Made by a program: the position numbers and the translations under genes
Source: CAWACP01 sp963832965
GTDB taxonomy: Bacteria; Acidobacteriota; Terriglobia; Bryobacterales; Bryobacteraceae
Direction: 5' to 3'
NCBI GenBank assembly: GCA_963832965.1
Contig: CAWHVW010000003.1
Coordinates: forward strand, 1,488,001 to 1,552,000
DNA: 64,000 nucleotides
Shown: in pieces, positions 45,173 through 55,041 of the stretch
How the letters are laid out: every line of letters begins with the position of its first letter
Numbering within the stretch: the first letter of the stretch is position 1
Notes under the pieces: generated by a model
Told to the model about the DNA's origin: nothing
What the model saw: the letters and a program-made list of their open reading frames with translations, nothing else
The model's database searches: none

Positions 45173-46619
45173 GGAAGAGCGGCAATTCCGGCTGAGGCCG
45201 CGGAAGCCGCGAACCGGCAGGACGCGCGGCGCGCCCATGATCTGGGCCACGGCGTTCAAGGCAGTGATGCGCTATGGGCGGATGCACCGCAAAGCCAGGG
45301 CCGGCAAACGTTCAAGTGGAGCGTCGCGCTCGGCCAGCCATCGATTTCACCAGCGTTGCGCGGTCCGGGTCACTTATTCGCGCAACAAAGTGAAAGGACA
45401 ATGGAGAGCCCACGCGCGCTATGTTGCGCGCGAAAGCGCCGCACGCGAAAAAGCTCCTGGTGGCTCTGGCTTCGACGGCCACAGCGAATCTGTTGACGTC
45501 GTGGCGCGCCTGGATTCGTGGCAGAGAGCAGGCGACGAGCGCATGTGGAAGTTCATCGTTTCCCCGGAATTCGGTAATCGGGTCGATCTGCAACGGCTGA
45601 CTCGCGAGCTCATACTTCGGGTTGAGAATAACCTCGGTGAATCGGAATTGGAGTGGTCTGCAGTCGCGCATTACAACACCGCACACCCGCATGTCCACGT
45701 TGCATTGCGAGGCGTCAATCGTCAGGGACTGCCGGTCCGGTTCCGCCGTGAATTCATTAAACAGGAAATCCGGGAGATTGCCGGGAATCTGTGCACGCAG
45801 CAACTCGGGTACCGCACGGAGATGGATGCCGAAGCCGCAGAACACCGGGAAGTGAACCAATGTCGATTCACCTCGCTGGATCGCGCCATCGGCCGTGCCG
45901 CCGGCTCGGATGACTCGCCGGAGTTCTTCCCGGTCATCGTCGCTGAAACCGGCACAGGACGGCCGCATGAACGCCACATCGTAGAGCGGCTCATGGCGCT
46001 GCAGCGAATGGGACTGGCGGAAGTCGCAGGGCCCGGCTCCTGGCGGGTCCGCCGGGATTACGAGGGCATCCTGCGGTCCATGCAGCGTATGGCGGACCGG
46101 CAGAAGACGCTGGCGGCGCACGGCGTCGTCCCTTCCGATGAGCGCTTGCCCATCGCGCCGCTGGACCATCGCGACATCGCCTCCGTGGAAGGGAGGGTGC
46201 TGGTCCATGGTGAAGAGGAAGACGGTCGCGGAGGCGGACGCAGCTATTTGATGCTGGAAGGCACGGACGCTCGCGTGCATCACATCTACTACACGCCCGA
46301 GATGGAGGAGTTGCGCAATCGGGGTGGCCTTCGCACCAACTCCTTTATCCGGCTGCGCAAGCTCTTCGTCAACGGCTCTCCGGAGATTGAGATCGAGGAG
46401 CTCGGCACCGCGGAAGCCATGCTGCGGAACAAACCGTACCTGAAGGCCGTGGCGCAACAGCTCATCAGGAAGGGCCTGATTCCGGAAGAGGACGGGTGGG
46501 GCGGCTGGCTGGGCCGATACCAGCAGGCAGTGCGAGAAGCTGTGCTTGAAGTGTCGCGAGCGAGCAGTACTCGGGAAACGGCGAGAAACCGGCAGCGGGA
46601 TCGCTCACACGGCAGATGA
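45162..46619 (+). CDS. MOBP-type relaxase (TraI/VirD2-like, DUF3363)
   Basis: 485 residues. The three-histidine metal motif is clear: HYNTAHPHVHVALRG (about residue 168), preceded by the helix with VSPEFGNRVDLQRLTRELI. The C-terminal half (SLDRAIGRAAGSDDSPEFF, HERHIVERLMALQRMGLAEV) matches the DUF3363 region found in TraI/VirD2-like relaxases of Rhizobiales and Acidobacteria. It would nick oriT and pilot the strand. No coupling protein follows. Confidence 0.9.
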   Translation: MTTEEERQFRLRPRKPRTGRTRGAPMIWATAFKAVMRYGRMHRKARAGKRSSGASRSASHRFHQRCAVRVTYSRNKVKGQWRAHARYVARESAAREKAPGGSGFDGHSESVDVVARLDSWQRAGDERMWKFIVSPEFGNRVDLQRLTRELILRVENNLGESELEWSAVAHYNTAHPHVHVALRGVNRQGLPVRFRREFIKQEIREIAGNLCTQQLGYRTEMDAEAAEHREVNQCRFTSLDRAIGRAAGSDDSPEFFPVIVAETGTGRPHERHIVERLMALQRMGLAEVAGPGSWRVRRDYEGILRSMQRMADRQKTLAAHGVVPSDERLPIAPLDHRDIASVEGRVLVHGEEEDGRGGGRSYLMLEGTDARVHHIYYTPEMEELRNRGGLRTNSFIRLRKLFVNGSPEIEIEELGTAEAMLRNKPYLKAVAQQLIRKGLIPEEDGWGGWLGRYQQAVREAVLEVSRASSTRETARNRQRDRSHGR

Positions 46620-47653
46620 AATTTGTCTGCCTCGTGACGTGAAGGTACGCGCTTGCTGTACCGGCTGAACTCGCTTCGGCAGTTTTTATGGTTTCGAGGC
46701 TTCGACATGTTGCGGGGCTCCTTGACAGTCGCCTTCATTACGCCGCCACCACCTATCGTGATAAGGCGGGCCTGAATGCGCGAGTGCCGGTTTCCAGGAA
46801 TGACAGCCACACCGCCGGGGGCGATACGCGCAATAAAACTCCTGCGTCTGTCGGCAGACATCCAGCGTGTGGGCCAGCAGTGGATACCCGTGCCCGCCCG
46901 CCTCCGGTGGCGACTTCGCCCACAAATGAGCCGTACTCTTCCGGAGATTTCGATCAACTCGCAGCGCCCGGTCCCTGGACGGCGTGGAACCAGAGACCAG
47001 GCGCCAGCGTGCGGTCGGCGAAGTCATGCTTCTTTGATGTGTCCACCAGAAACCGCGCTGGGAGACTCTGGCGAGCGATGGTGTCGCCCGCGCCATCGTG
47101 TAGCCGAAGCGGCGGCCAAAACATCTGCAGGTACCGATTGTGTCGAGCCTCCCTGTTTCGTCGGTAGTCGTATCTTTGTAGTTCTTTCAGGTGCAACGCT
47201 CCGCTCCCCGATGAGAAGGGGACTGAAACTTATGCCGTTCTTCAATTGCTCCGGGAGATTCTGGAGCAGGTGGAGTCCAGCATCAGCGAGCGCATTCCAG
47301 ACGTCGTCTGAACCCTGAGTGGCCGCGGGCGAGAGTCGACTCCTACCGAGGGTTAGCCCGGCGGTGGAAAAGTCAATGTCAGGCGTGCGATCTCGGCGTT
47401 TGCTGGCCGGGTCTGGCCGGAAGCCGATGACCTGTTTCTTCTCGCCTTCGCTCAAAGGGTCGCCGCCAGCGGGCTCGGGGTGGGCCCAAATCACCCAAAT
47501 CACCTACCGACGCGAGCCGGTGAAATGAAGAATGTCCCCGTAAATGTAATAAGAATTGCCTCCATCCACGATAATGTCGCCGCGGCTGAAAGGGTCTTTC
47601 TCGTTAGAAGACTTTGGCGCTGTGCGTGCAAGGTCTTCCTGCGGGGAAAGTCA
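46620..47653. other. Degenerate stretch with possible gene remnants
   Basis: About 1 kb without an intact gene. On the minus strand several short frames look protein-like but break: one (47196-46954) contains ELQRYDYRRNREARHNRYLQ, the next contains HLWAKSPPEAGGHGYPLLAH, and a third contains RRSFIARIAPGGVAVIPGN. The last resembles IS5-type transposase sequence and the second the HD start of some Cas3 proteins; neither can be confirmed. Most likely decayed insertion-sequence or cargo DNA. Confidence 0.35.
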
Positions 47654-48454
47654 ATGTTAACGAATGCTACGCATCTGAAGGGTCTTGCGATCCAAGCTAC
47701 AGACGGTGAGCTTGGAACCGTGGACGATCTCTTTTTCGACGATGAGACATGGGCCATCCGCTACCTCACGGTTGAAACCGGCGGCTGGCTTGGCGGCCGG
47801 CAAGTGCTAATCTCGCCAATATCGGTAGTCCAGACGGACTGGCAGTCCAGGCGATTGAATGTGGCGCTGACGAAACGGCAGGTTGAGAAGAGCCCCAACA
47901 TCGACACCCGCCAGCCCGTCTCCCGGCAACATGAGGCCGCTCACCTCAGCTATTACGGCTATCCCTACTACTGGGGTGGTCCTTATCTGTGGGGCACAGC
48001 GGTCTACCCGGCGGGCCTGGCTGTTCCGACAATTGCTTCCGCGGAGGCGCTGGCGGACAAGATCCGGACCCAGTCGACAGATTCGCATCTGCGCAGTACC
48101 GCGGCCGTCACCGGCTATTCCATTGATGCGTTTGACGGTGAAATCGGCCACGTGGACGGGTTTCTTGTCGACGATGAAGCCTGGGCCATCCGCTACATCG
48201 AGGTGGCAACTCGGAATTGGTGGCCGGGCAAGAAGGTGTTGCTTTCGCCCGCGTGGATTGAACGGGTGAGCTGGGCGGACTCCAGAGTGTACGCCGGCCT
48301 CACCCGAGGAGCCATCAAGGACGCCCCGGAGTACATCGACTCCATGCCGATCACCCGAGAATATGAAAACCGGCTCTACTTTCACTACGGCCGGCCGCCG
48401 TACTGGCTGCACGAAGCCGAACGCAAGGCTTCGTATTCCCTGAGCGGCGTTTAG
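47654..48454 (+). CDS. Protein with two PRC-barrel domains
   Basis: 266 residues. Two PRC-barrel units: LKGLAIQATDGELGTVDDLF with WAIRYLTVETGGWLGGRQVL, and VTGYSIDAFDGEIGHVDGFL with WAIRYIEVATRNWWPGKKVL, separated by a Tyr/Trp/Pro-rich linker. PRC-barrels occur in photosynthetic reaction centre H subunits and in RNA-processing or stress proteins; here the role is unknown. The frame is open to 47480, but the chosen ATG starts the first domain and has GGGGAAAG upstream. Confidence 0.85.
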   Translation: MLTNATHLKGLAIQATDGELGTVDDLFFDDETWAIRYLTVETGGWLGGRQVLISPISVVQTDWQSRRLNVALTKRQVEKSPNIDTRQPVSRQHEAAHLSYYGYPYYWGGPYLWGTAVYPAGLAVPTIASAEALADKIRTQSTDSHLRSTAAVTGYSIDAFDGEIGHVDGFLVDDEAWAIRYIEVATRNWWPGKKVLLSPAWIERVSWADSRVYAGLTRGAIKDAPEYIDSMPITREYENRLYFHYGRPPYWLHEAERKASYSLSGV

Positions 48455-48510
48455 GTTCGCGCGTGGGCGTTCGGTAAAACGGATGCCCACGCCCCCGCGG
48501 CTCCTCCTGT

Positions 48511-48900
48511 TCAGCCGAGCGGTTTATTCAGTACGTACGTCACTTGTTGGAGCAGCTCCGCCGCGGCATATGGCTTTGGGAAGACTGCAAATCCTTCCAG
48601 CGCTTCTCGATCCCGGAGCCGCTCGTCATCAAGAACGCCCCCAAGAATCAAGACCCTCATTTTCAGGCATTTTGATCGCAGATACATCGCTGCATCGTGC
48701 CCCGTCAAGCTGTCAACATAGGTGCGGGTTATCAAGAGAGCAGGCGTGCACATCTTCAACTCGTCTACCGCCTGCCCCAGGTTGCCGGTAGCCAAAACCA
48801 TGTATCCTTCGTGCTCCAGAGTCTCTTTAAGAACGGAACGCACAACCGGATCAGAGACCAGGAGCAGGATCGTCGTCTTCATCAGGGAGGGATCGGCCAT
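48511..48900 (-). CDS. Degenerate response-regulator receiver protein
   Basis: 129 residues, a single receiver fold: strand 1 TTILLLVSDPVVRSVL, a helix-strand pattern, and the conserved Lys in FAVFPKPYAAAELL. The phospho-acceptor position is Arg59 (ALLITRTY) instead of Asp, and only one of the acidic pair remains (Asp17). It cannot be phosphorylated in the usual way and may work as a constitutive or protein-binding receiver. AAGGA precedes the chosen start. Confidence 0.82.
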   Translation of the reverse strand: MADPSLMKTTILLLVSDPVVRSVLKETLEHEGYMVLATGNLGQAVDELKMCTPALLITRTYVDSLTGHDAAMYLRSKCLKMRVLILGGVLDDERLRDREALEGFAVFPKPYAAAELLQQVTYVLNKPLG

Positions 48901-49505
48901 GGTGATTCCTTCTGCCAATTGCATTATGCACCGGAATTCTGGTCGCAGACTCCCGAGTCGTGTTGAGTATACATCCAGCCGTCATCCATGGGCGAATCTT
49001 ACGCGCGGGAACAGTTCTCCAAACTGGGCTGCACACTGGCACCCGTCGCGCTGTCCCTCTCGGGGCTGCTCGTTTCGCGGAAAAGACCGGGAGCGGACTG
49101 CTCTTGACCCGGCATTCGTAGATCGCTGGGCGGCGGCAAATCCTGACATCTCAGGTGCAACTATTGCATCTCGACCCCGGCAAATGTTCCCAACCCTCTG
49201 CTAACCCACGCAGCCTCATCGCCTCAGCGTCCACTAGCGTGGTTTTGGTCTGGACCATCTCGTGCTATACACCATCTGCAACCAGCGGGCCAGAGGGATG
49301 GCTTTGAAAACCGCGGACTTCCGGGGCTTCGCCGCTGGCGCTTGAAAACCAGCGAGATTTGTCGTTGCGCTTCCGACTGCATCCAGCTTGCTGGATCGCT
49401 TCCAAATGCAGCAACGGCGCCTCGCTGGGAATTGGGGAGTCGAAGCATCCTTCACGCCGATTACAAGTCCACCTGCTCGAAGCTGGCTTCGTTCGGATTG
49501 CAGAT
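48901..49505. other. Non-coding stretch upstream of acetate kinase
   Basis: About 600 bases with no gene I can support; short frames on both strands lack recognisable features. It presumably carries the promoter of the acetate kinase-phosphoketolase genes. Confidence 0.4.
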
Positions 49506-50715
49506 ATGAAACCCGCTGACTCATACATCCTGACGATCAACGGCGGCTCGTCGAGCATCAAGTTCGCGCTGTATCAGCTCAGCGAACCGCTGCAGCGAGG
49601 GCTTCACGGAACGGTGGATCGCATCGGCATGAGCGGGACGAATCTGACGTCCTATGACGAGGCCGGGGATCGGAAGGACAGCCACAGCCTGACCGCCTCT
49701 GACCATAAATCGGCAGCGGCCCTGCTGATTGACTGGCTCGAAGAGCAGCACGGCTTTGCATCAATCCGAGCCGTGGGACACCGTGTCGTACACGGCATGC
49801 AACACACCGCGCCCGAATTGGTCACCCAGGAATTGCTGGATGAACTGCATCGCATCAGTCCGTATGACCCGGACCATCTGCCGCGCGAAATCGAGCTGAT
49901 CGAGACGTTCCGCCAGCATCATCCGAAGCTGCCCCAGGTCGCCTGTTTTGATACCGCGTTTCACCGCACCATGCCGCGCGTTGCCACGCTGCTTCCCTAT
50001 CCCGCGCCGCTACTACGCGCAGGGAGTGCAACGCTACGGTTTCCATGGTTTGTCCTACGCGTACCTGATGGAGGAACTCGCGCGCCTCGGAGATCCGGCG
50101 GCAACTACTGGCCGCGTCATCCTCGCTCATCTGGGCAACGGCGCAAGCATGGCCGCCGTGCGCGACGGCAAGAGCATTGACACCAGCATGAGCTTCACTC
50201 CGACGGCGGGATTGGTGATGAGCACCCGCTCCGGCGATCTGGATCCGGGCCTCGCGCCATATCTGGCGCGAACCGCGCAGATGACGACAGAGCAGCTTTA
50301 CGAAATGGTCAACCACAAATCCGGGCTGCTGGGAGTTTCCGAGATCAGTTCCGACATGCGGGATCTGCTCGCGCAGGAAGCCCAGGATAGCCGAGCGGCG
50401 GAAGCCGTGGCTCTGTTCTGTTACCAGGCGAAGAAGTGGATTGGCGCTTTCGCGGCCGCGCTCGGCGGCTTGGACACGTTCGTGTTCGCCGGAGGTATCG
50501 GCGAGAATGCGCCACAAGTCCGCGCACGCATCTGCCAGGGACTGGGCTTCCTCGGCATCGAACTGAGTGAGTCGCGCAATGCCCGGACCGCGGGAGTGAT
50601 TTCCACGGACGCGAGCCAGGTCACGGTTCGCGTTATTCGAACCGACGAAGATCTGATGATTGCGCGCTCGGTGAAGCAACTTCTTGAAACCGGCGCGGTG
50701 AACACAAAGGAATGA
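49506..50715 (+). CDS. ackA: Acetate kinase, frameshifted
   Basis: Makes ATP and acetate from acetyl-phosphate. N-terminal ILTINGGSSSIKFALY, middle ACFDTAFHRTMP, then in the next frame PRRYYAQGVQRYGFHGLSYA, LAHLGNGASMAAV and VFAGGIGENAPQVRARI, all hallmark motifs. The frame shifts in the CCC run at 49995-49997; deleting one C restores LLPIPRRY. About 402 residues after correction, normal length. Four bases before phosphoketolase, so the product of one enzyme feeds the other. Confidence 0.92.
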
Positions 50716-50718
50716 ACC

Positions 50719-53183
50719 ATGAAAACTCAACACACTCATGTTCCGAAAACCGACGCGATCGCGTTAACGACCACCACAAACCAACACGCTCACGCCGGAG
50801 TTGCTCCACAAGATGGATTCCTACTGGCGCGCCGCCAACTATCTGTCGGTCGGCCAGATTTACCTTTACGACAATCCCCTGTTGAAAGAGCCGCTGAAAC
50901 TGTCGCACGTCAAGCCGCTGGTGGTCGGGCATTGGGGCACCACGCCAGGTCAGAACTTCATCTATGTGCACTTAAACCGGGTGATCAAGAAATACGACCT
51001 GGACATGTTCTACATCGCCGGTCCCGGTCATGGCGGCCCCGCGATTGTAGGCAACGTTTACCTCGAAGGCACCTGGAGTGAAGTGTATCCGAACGTCACC
51101 CAGGACGAGGCCGGGCTCAAGAAGCTGTTCACGCAGTTCTCGTTCCCCGGCGGGATTTCCAGCCACGTTGCGCCGACGACGCCTGGGTCGATTCACGAAG
51201 GTGGCGAACTGGGATACTCGGTCAGCCATGCCTTCGGTGCGGCTTTCGACAATCCCGATGTGATCGTCGCCTGCGTCGTCGGCGACGGCGAGGCGGAGAC
51301 GGGCCCGCTGGCGACCGCATGGCAGTCCAATAAATTCCTCGACCCCATCACCGACGGAGCCGTGCTGCCGATCCTGCACCTCAATGGATACAAGATCAGC
51401 AATCCGACGGTCCTTGCGCGCATCGAGCATGAGGAATTAGAGCAGTTCTTCCGGGGTTGCGGCTGGGAGCCCTTGTTTGTGGAGGGCGACGAACCGGAGA
51501 TTATGCATCAACTCATGGCCGCCACGCTCGACAAGGCCATTGAGGATATCCGGCATATCCAGGAGAATGCGCGAAAGAACAACGACGCCACTCGGCCGCG
51601 CTGGCCGATGATCGTACTGAAGTCACCCAAGGGCTGGACGGGACCGAAAATCGTCGATGGCCTGCAGGTCGAGGGCACCTTCCGAGCGCACCAGGTGCCG
51701 CTCCTCGTGGATTCCGATCATCCCGATCATGTTCAGCAGCTCGAAAGCTGGATGAAAAGTTACAAAGCCGAGGAGCTGTTCGATAAAGATGGGCGGCTCA
51801 TGCCGGAATTGGCCGAACTCGCGCCGAAGGGCAACCGGCGGATGGGCGCCAATCCCCACACCAACGGAGGAATTTTGCTGCGCGACCTGCGCATGCCGGA
51901 TTTCCGCGTCCACGCGGTAAACGTGCCTTCGCCCGGCGCCGTCGACGCACAGGATACGCTGGTGCTGGGCAGCTTCCTGCGGGACGTAGCTCAAGTTGAA
52001 TCAGGATCAGCGCAATTTTCGCGTCTTCGGTCCCGATGAGACAGTCTCGAATCTTCTGAGCGCGGTGTTTGAAGTTACCAACCGCCAGTGGGACGCCCGC
52101 GAAGTGAAAAACGATGAGTTCCTCGCGCCCGCTGGCCGCGTGCTGGATTCAATGCTCAGCGAGCACCAGTGCGAGGGCTGGCTGGAAGGATATCTCCTGA
52201 CCGGCCGGCACGGGCTGTTCAACAGCTACGAGGCCTTCGTTCGCATTGTCGACTCGATGTTCAGCCAGCACGCCAAGTGGCTGAAGGTGACATTGGAGCT
52301 GCCGTGGCGCCGCAAGATCGCGTCGCTGAACTATCTGCTCGCCTCCCACGTCTGGCAGCAGGATCACAACGGGTTCACGCATCAGGATCCCGGTTTCCTC
52401 GACCACGTGATCAACAAGAAGGCCGATATCGTGCGCGTTTATCTGCCGCCCGACGCCAATTGTCTGCTCTCGGTATTCGACCACTGCCTGCGCAGCCGGC
52501 ATTACGTCAACGTGGTGGTTGCGGGCAAACACGCCCTTCCGCAGTGGCTGACCATGGACGCCGCGGTGGTGCATTGCACGGAAGGAGTTGGCATCTGGCA
52601 ATGGGCCAGCAACGATCAGGACGCCGCCGAGCCGGACGTTGTGATGGCCTGTTGTGGCGACACGCCCACGCTGGAGATCCTGGCGGCCGTTTCCATCCTT
52701 CGCCAGCATCTGCCGGACCTGAAAATCCGCGTGGTCAATGTGGTCGATCTCATGAAGCTGCAGCCGAAGAGCGAGCATCCGCACGGACTGAGCGAGACTG
52801 ACTACGATTCGCTTTTCACCAAAGACAAGCACATCATCTTCGGCTTCCATGGATACCCGTGGCTGGTCCATCGCCTCACATACCGGCGCACCAACCGCAA
52901 CCTGCATGTCCGCGGCTACAAGGAAGAGGGCACTATCACGACCGCCTTCGACATGCGCGTGCAGAACGACCTGGACCGCTTCCACCTGGTGCAGGATGTC
53001 GTTGACCGGGTTCCGAATCTGGGATCCAAAGGAGCGTACCTGAAGCAGACCATGCAGGACAAGCTCATCGAGCACAAGCACTACATCGACAAGTATGGCG
53101 AAGATTTGCCGGAGATTCGCAACTGGAAATGGAGCAACGTCGCAACGCAGAAAGGAGTTCAAGATGCCCCTACAATTCAGTGA
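50719..53183 (+). CDS. xfp: Phosphoketolase (xylulose-5-P/fructose-6-P), two frameshifts
   Basis: Splits xylulose-5-P or fructose-6-P with phosphate to acetyl-phosphate and a triose- or tetrose-phosphate. Thiamine-diphosphate enzyme: GPGHGGPAIVGNVYLEGTW, VVGDGEAETGPLATAW, SSHVAPTTPGSIHEGGE, and C-terminal YKEEGTITTAFDMRVQND. The start has AAAGGA upstream. Frames change near 50785-50788 (before LTPELLHKMD) and at 51990, where removing one C gives the expected DVVKLNQDQRNF. About 820 residues after correction, the normal length. Its stop overlaps the next gene by 20 bases. Confidence 0.93.
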
Positions 53184-53526
53184 AGAAAACGGCGGGAAAA
53201 CTATCGTCGTCCATATCAGCGAGAGACTGACAAAAGCCGACTACGAACACTTTGTACCCGAGTTCGAGCGAATCCTCCAGCAGCACGGGAAACCGCGCCT
53301 GCTGTTCGACATGACGGGCCTCCACGGTTGGGACGCCGGTGCTCTATGGGAGGACATCAAGTTCGACATCAAACACTTCTCTGACATCGAACGGCTCGCG
53401 ATAGTCGGGGAAAAGAAGTGGCAACAAGGCATGGCGATGTTCTGCAAGCCGTTCACGACGGCGACGATCCGATATTTCGATCACGCTGACGCCGCTGAGG
53501 CACGGAAGTGGCTGGGCGAGGTGTAG
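53164..53526 (+). CDS. SpoIIAA-like (STAS-related) protein
   Basis: 120 residues, single SpoIIAA-like domain: GGKTIVVHISERLTKADYEH, a LLFDMTGLHGWDAGALWEDI segment, and LAIVGEKKWQQGM. Proteins of this family (PF11964 type) bind small or lipid ligands and occur near stress genes; function here unknown. AAAGGAG precedes the start, which overlaps the phosphoketolase end by 20 bases. Confidence 0.85.
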   Translation: MPLQFSEENGGKTIVVHISERLTKADYEHFVPEFERILQQHGKPRLLFDMTGLHGWDAGALWEDIKFDIKHFSDIERLAIVGEKKWQQGMAMFCKPFTTATIRYFDHADAAEARKWLGEV

Positions 53527-53551
53527 GGGATTGGAAGTGGAGCACTCACAA

Positions 53552-54610
53552 ATGAATGCACAAGAGCTTATAGCCACAGCGAGGGCGTTGGTCGCTGACG
53601 ACAAGGGCGTGCTGGCAATGGACGAGAGCAATCCAACCTGCAACAAACGATTTGCCCCTCTGGGCATTCCCCAGACGGTGGACGCCCGGCGCGCCTACCG
53701 GGAGTTGATTGTGACCACGCCCGCTCTCGGTGAGTGCATCAGCGGCGCGATCCTCTACGACGAGACGATACGCCAACACAAGAAAGACGGCACTTCCTTT
53801 GTCAAAGCGATCACCGATGCGGGAATCATTCCCGGCATCAAAGTCGATACCGGCGCAAAGGATTTGGCCGGTCATCCCGGAGAAGAGATCACCGAAGGTC
53901 TGGACGGATTGCGCGATCGCCTGAAGGAGTACTTCCAAATGGGCGCCCGTTTTGCGAAGTGGCGCGCGGTGATTGCCATGGGCGATGGCATTCCCAGCCG
54001 TGGTTGTATCGAGGCGAACGCACAGGCGCTGGCTCGCTATGCCGCGTTGTGCCAGGAAGCCGGACTGGTCCCCGTTGTCGAACCGGAAGTGCTCATGGCC
54101 GGTGAGCATTCGCTGGAGCGCTGCGGCGAAGTGACGGAGGAAGTTTTGCGAACGGTTTTCCACCAGCTTTACGAACAGCGGGTGATGCTGGAGGGCATGA
54201 TCCTGAAGCCCAACATGGTGCTACCGGGATCGGCGTGCCCCCGGCAACAAACGGTGGACGAGGTTGCCGACGCGACGGTCAGATGTCTCCTGCGAGCCGT
54301 CCCCGCTGCCGTTCCGGGCGTTGCGTTCCTGTCGGGCGGCCAATCCTGCGAACTGGCGTCCGCGCGTCTGAATGCAATGAACGTCAGATTCAAATCGCGA
54401 ATGCCCTGGGCGCTGGCGTTTTCATTTGCCCGCGCCATCCAGCAACCGGCGTTAGAAATTTGGCGAGGCGAAGAGCCCAATGTATTGGCGGCACAGCAGG
54501 CACTGATTCATCGAGCCAGGTGCAACCGGGCTGCCCGCCGTGGCGAATATGACGCCGCGATGGAACGGACGTCCAAAAACATCCCGCAGCTCACGAAAAC
54601 CGCGGCATAG
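53552..54610 (+). CDS. Class I fructose-bisphosphate aldolase
   Basis: 352 residues. Eukaryote-like class I aldolase with the Schiff-base lysine in EGMILKPNMVLPG, AMDESNPTCNKRFA at the N-terminus, and FLSGGQSCELASARLNAMN. Cleaves fructose-1,6-bisphosphate to triose phosphates, connecting to the phosphoketolase bypass. An upstream TTG at 53531 is possible, but the ATG of MNAQELIATA fits the family. Complete and in frame. Confidence 0.93.
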   Translation: MNAQELIATARALVADDKGVLAMDESNPTCNKRFAPLGIPQTVDARRAYRELIVTTPALGECISGAILYDETIRQHKKDGTSFVKAITDAGIIPGIKVDTGAKDLAGHPGEEITEGLDGLRDRLKEYFQMGARFAKWRAVIAMGDGIPSRGCIEANAQALARYAALCQEAGLVPVVEPEVLMAGEHSLERCGEVTEEVLRTVFHQLYEQRVMLEGMILKPNMVLPGSACPRQQTVDEVADATVRCLLRAVPAAVPGVAFLSGGQSCELASARLNAMNVRFKSRMPWALAFSFARAIQQPALEIWRGEEPNVLAAQQALIHRARCNRAARRGEYDAAMERTSKNIPQLTKTAA

Positions 54611-54624
54611 CAAAGGCAGATCTA

Positions 54625-54846
54625 ATGAATGACAACTATGGCCAACACGGAAACGAAGGGCCGGAACACGAACATATTCGGCATGATCCGCGTCCTCCTT
54701 ACTGGAAGCGCGCGCATCGGGACTGGCGTGTCTGGGTCGGCCTGGCCTTTATGCTCACGGCCATGACCATTTACATCTTGAGCGACAATCTGGCCTTTCT
54801 GCCTCACCCACCGCAGCGGCCTCTGGCAGGCGCAACCGGGAAATAG
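54625..54846 (+). CDS. Small membrane protein of unknown function
   Basis: 73 residues: a His/Pro-rich soluble N-terminus (HEHIRHDPRPPYWKRAHRDW) and one transmembrane helix (VWVGLAFMLTAMTIYIL), short cytoplasmic tail. No family recognised. It sits 14 bases after the aldolase gene and before the ATPase operon in the same direction, so it may belong to this cargo unit. Confidence 0.65.
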   Translation: MNDNYGQHGNEGPEHEHIRHDPRPPYWKRAHRDWRVWVGLAFMLTAMTIYILSDNLAFLPHPPQRPLAGATGK

Positions 54847-54854
54847 CGGAGCCT

Positions 54855-55034
54855 ATGTCCCCACTGCGATTCGAACCGATTTATCAGTACGACCGGCCAG
54901 ACGATCCTGGCTCGCCGGACCGTTTTGACGTCTATTGCGGAATGGCCGACAAACGGATTGGTGTCGCACGCCTGGACCTGCCGGAGTTCCTGCCGCCGGG
55001 GGAAATCGCTGACGCGCCCGAAGGAAAGGTGTAA
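54855..55034 (+). CDS. Small acidic protein before the N-ATPase operon
   Basis: 59 residues, acidic and Pro-rich, starting MSPLRFEPIYQYDRPDDPGS and ending APEGKV. It lies 8 bases after the preceding small gene and 7 bases before atpD, in the same direction; its GAAGGAAAGGTG end also contains the atpD ribosome-binding site. No known family; the tight packing argues that it is translated. Confidence 0.55.
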   Translation: MSPLRFEPIYQYDRPDDPGSPDRFDVYCGMADKRIGVARLDLPEFLPPGEIADAPEGKV

Positions 55035-55041
55035 GGCACAG

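Noticed and set aside
46289..46957. 222-codon minus-strand frame as a gene
   Set aside because: Half of it is antisense to the relaxase; only a short middle part resembles transposase wording, so it is treated as remnant.
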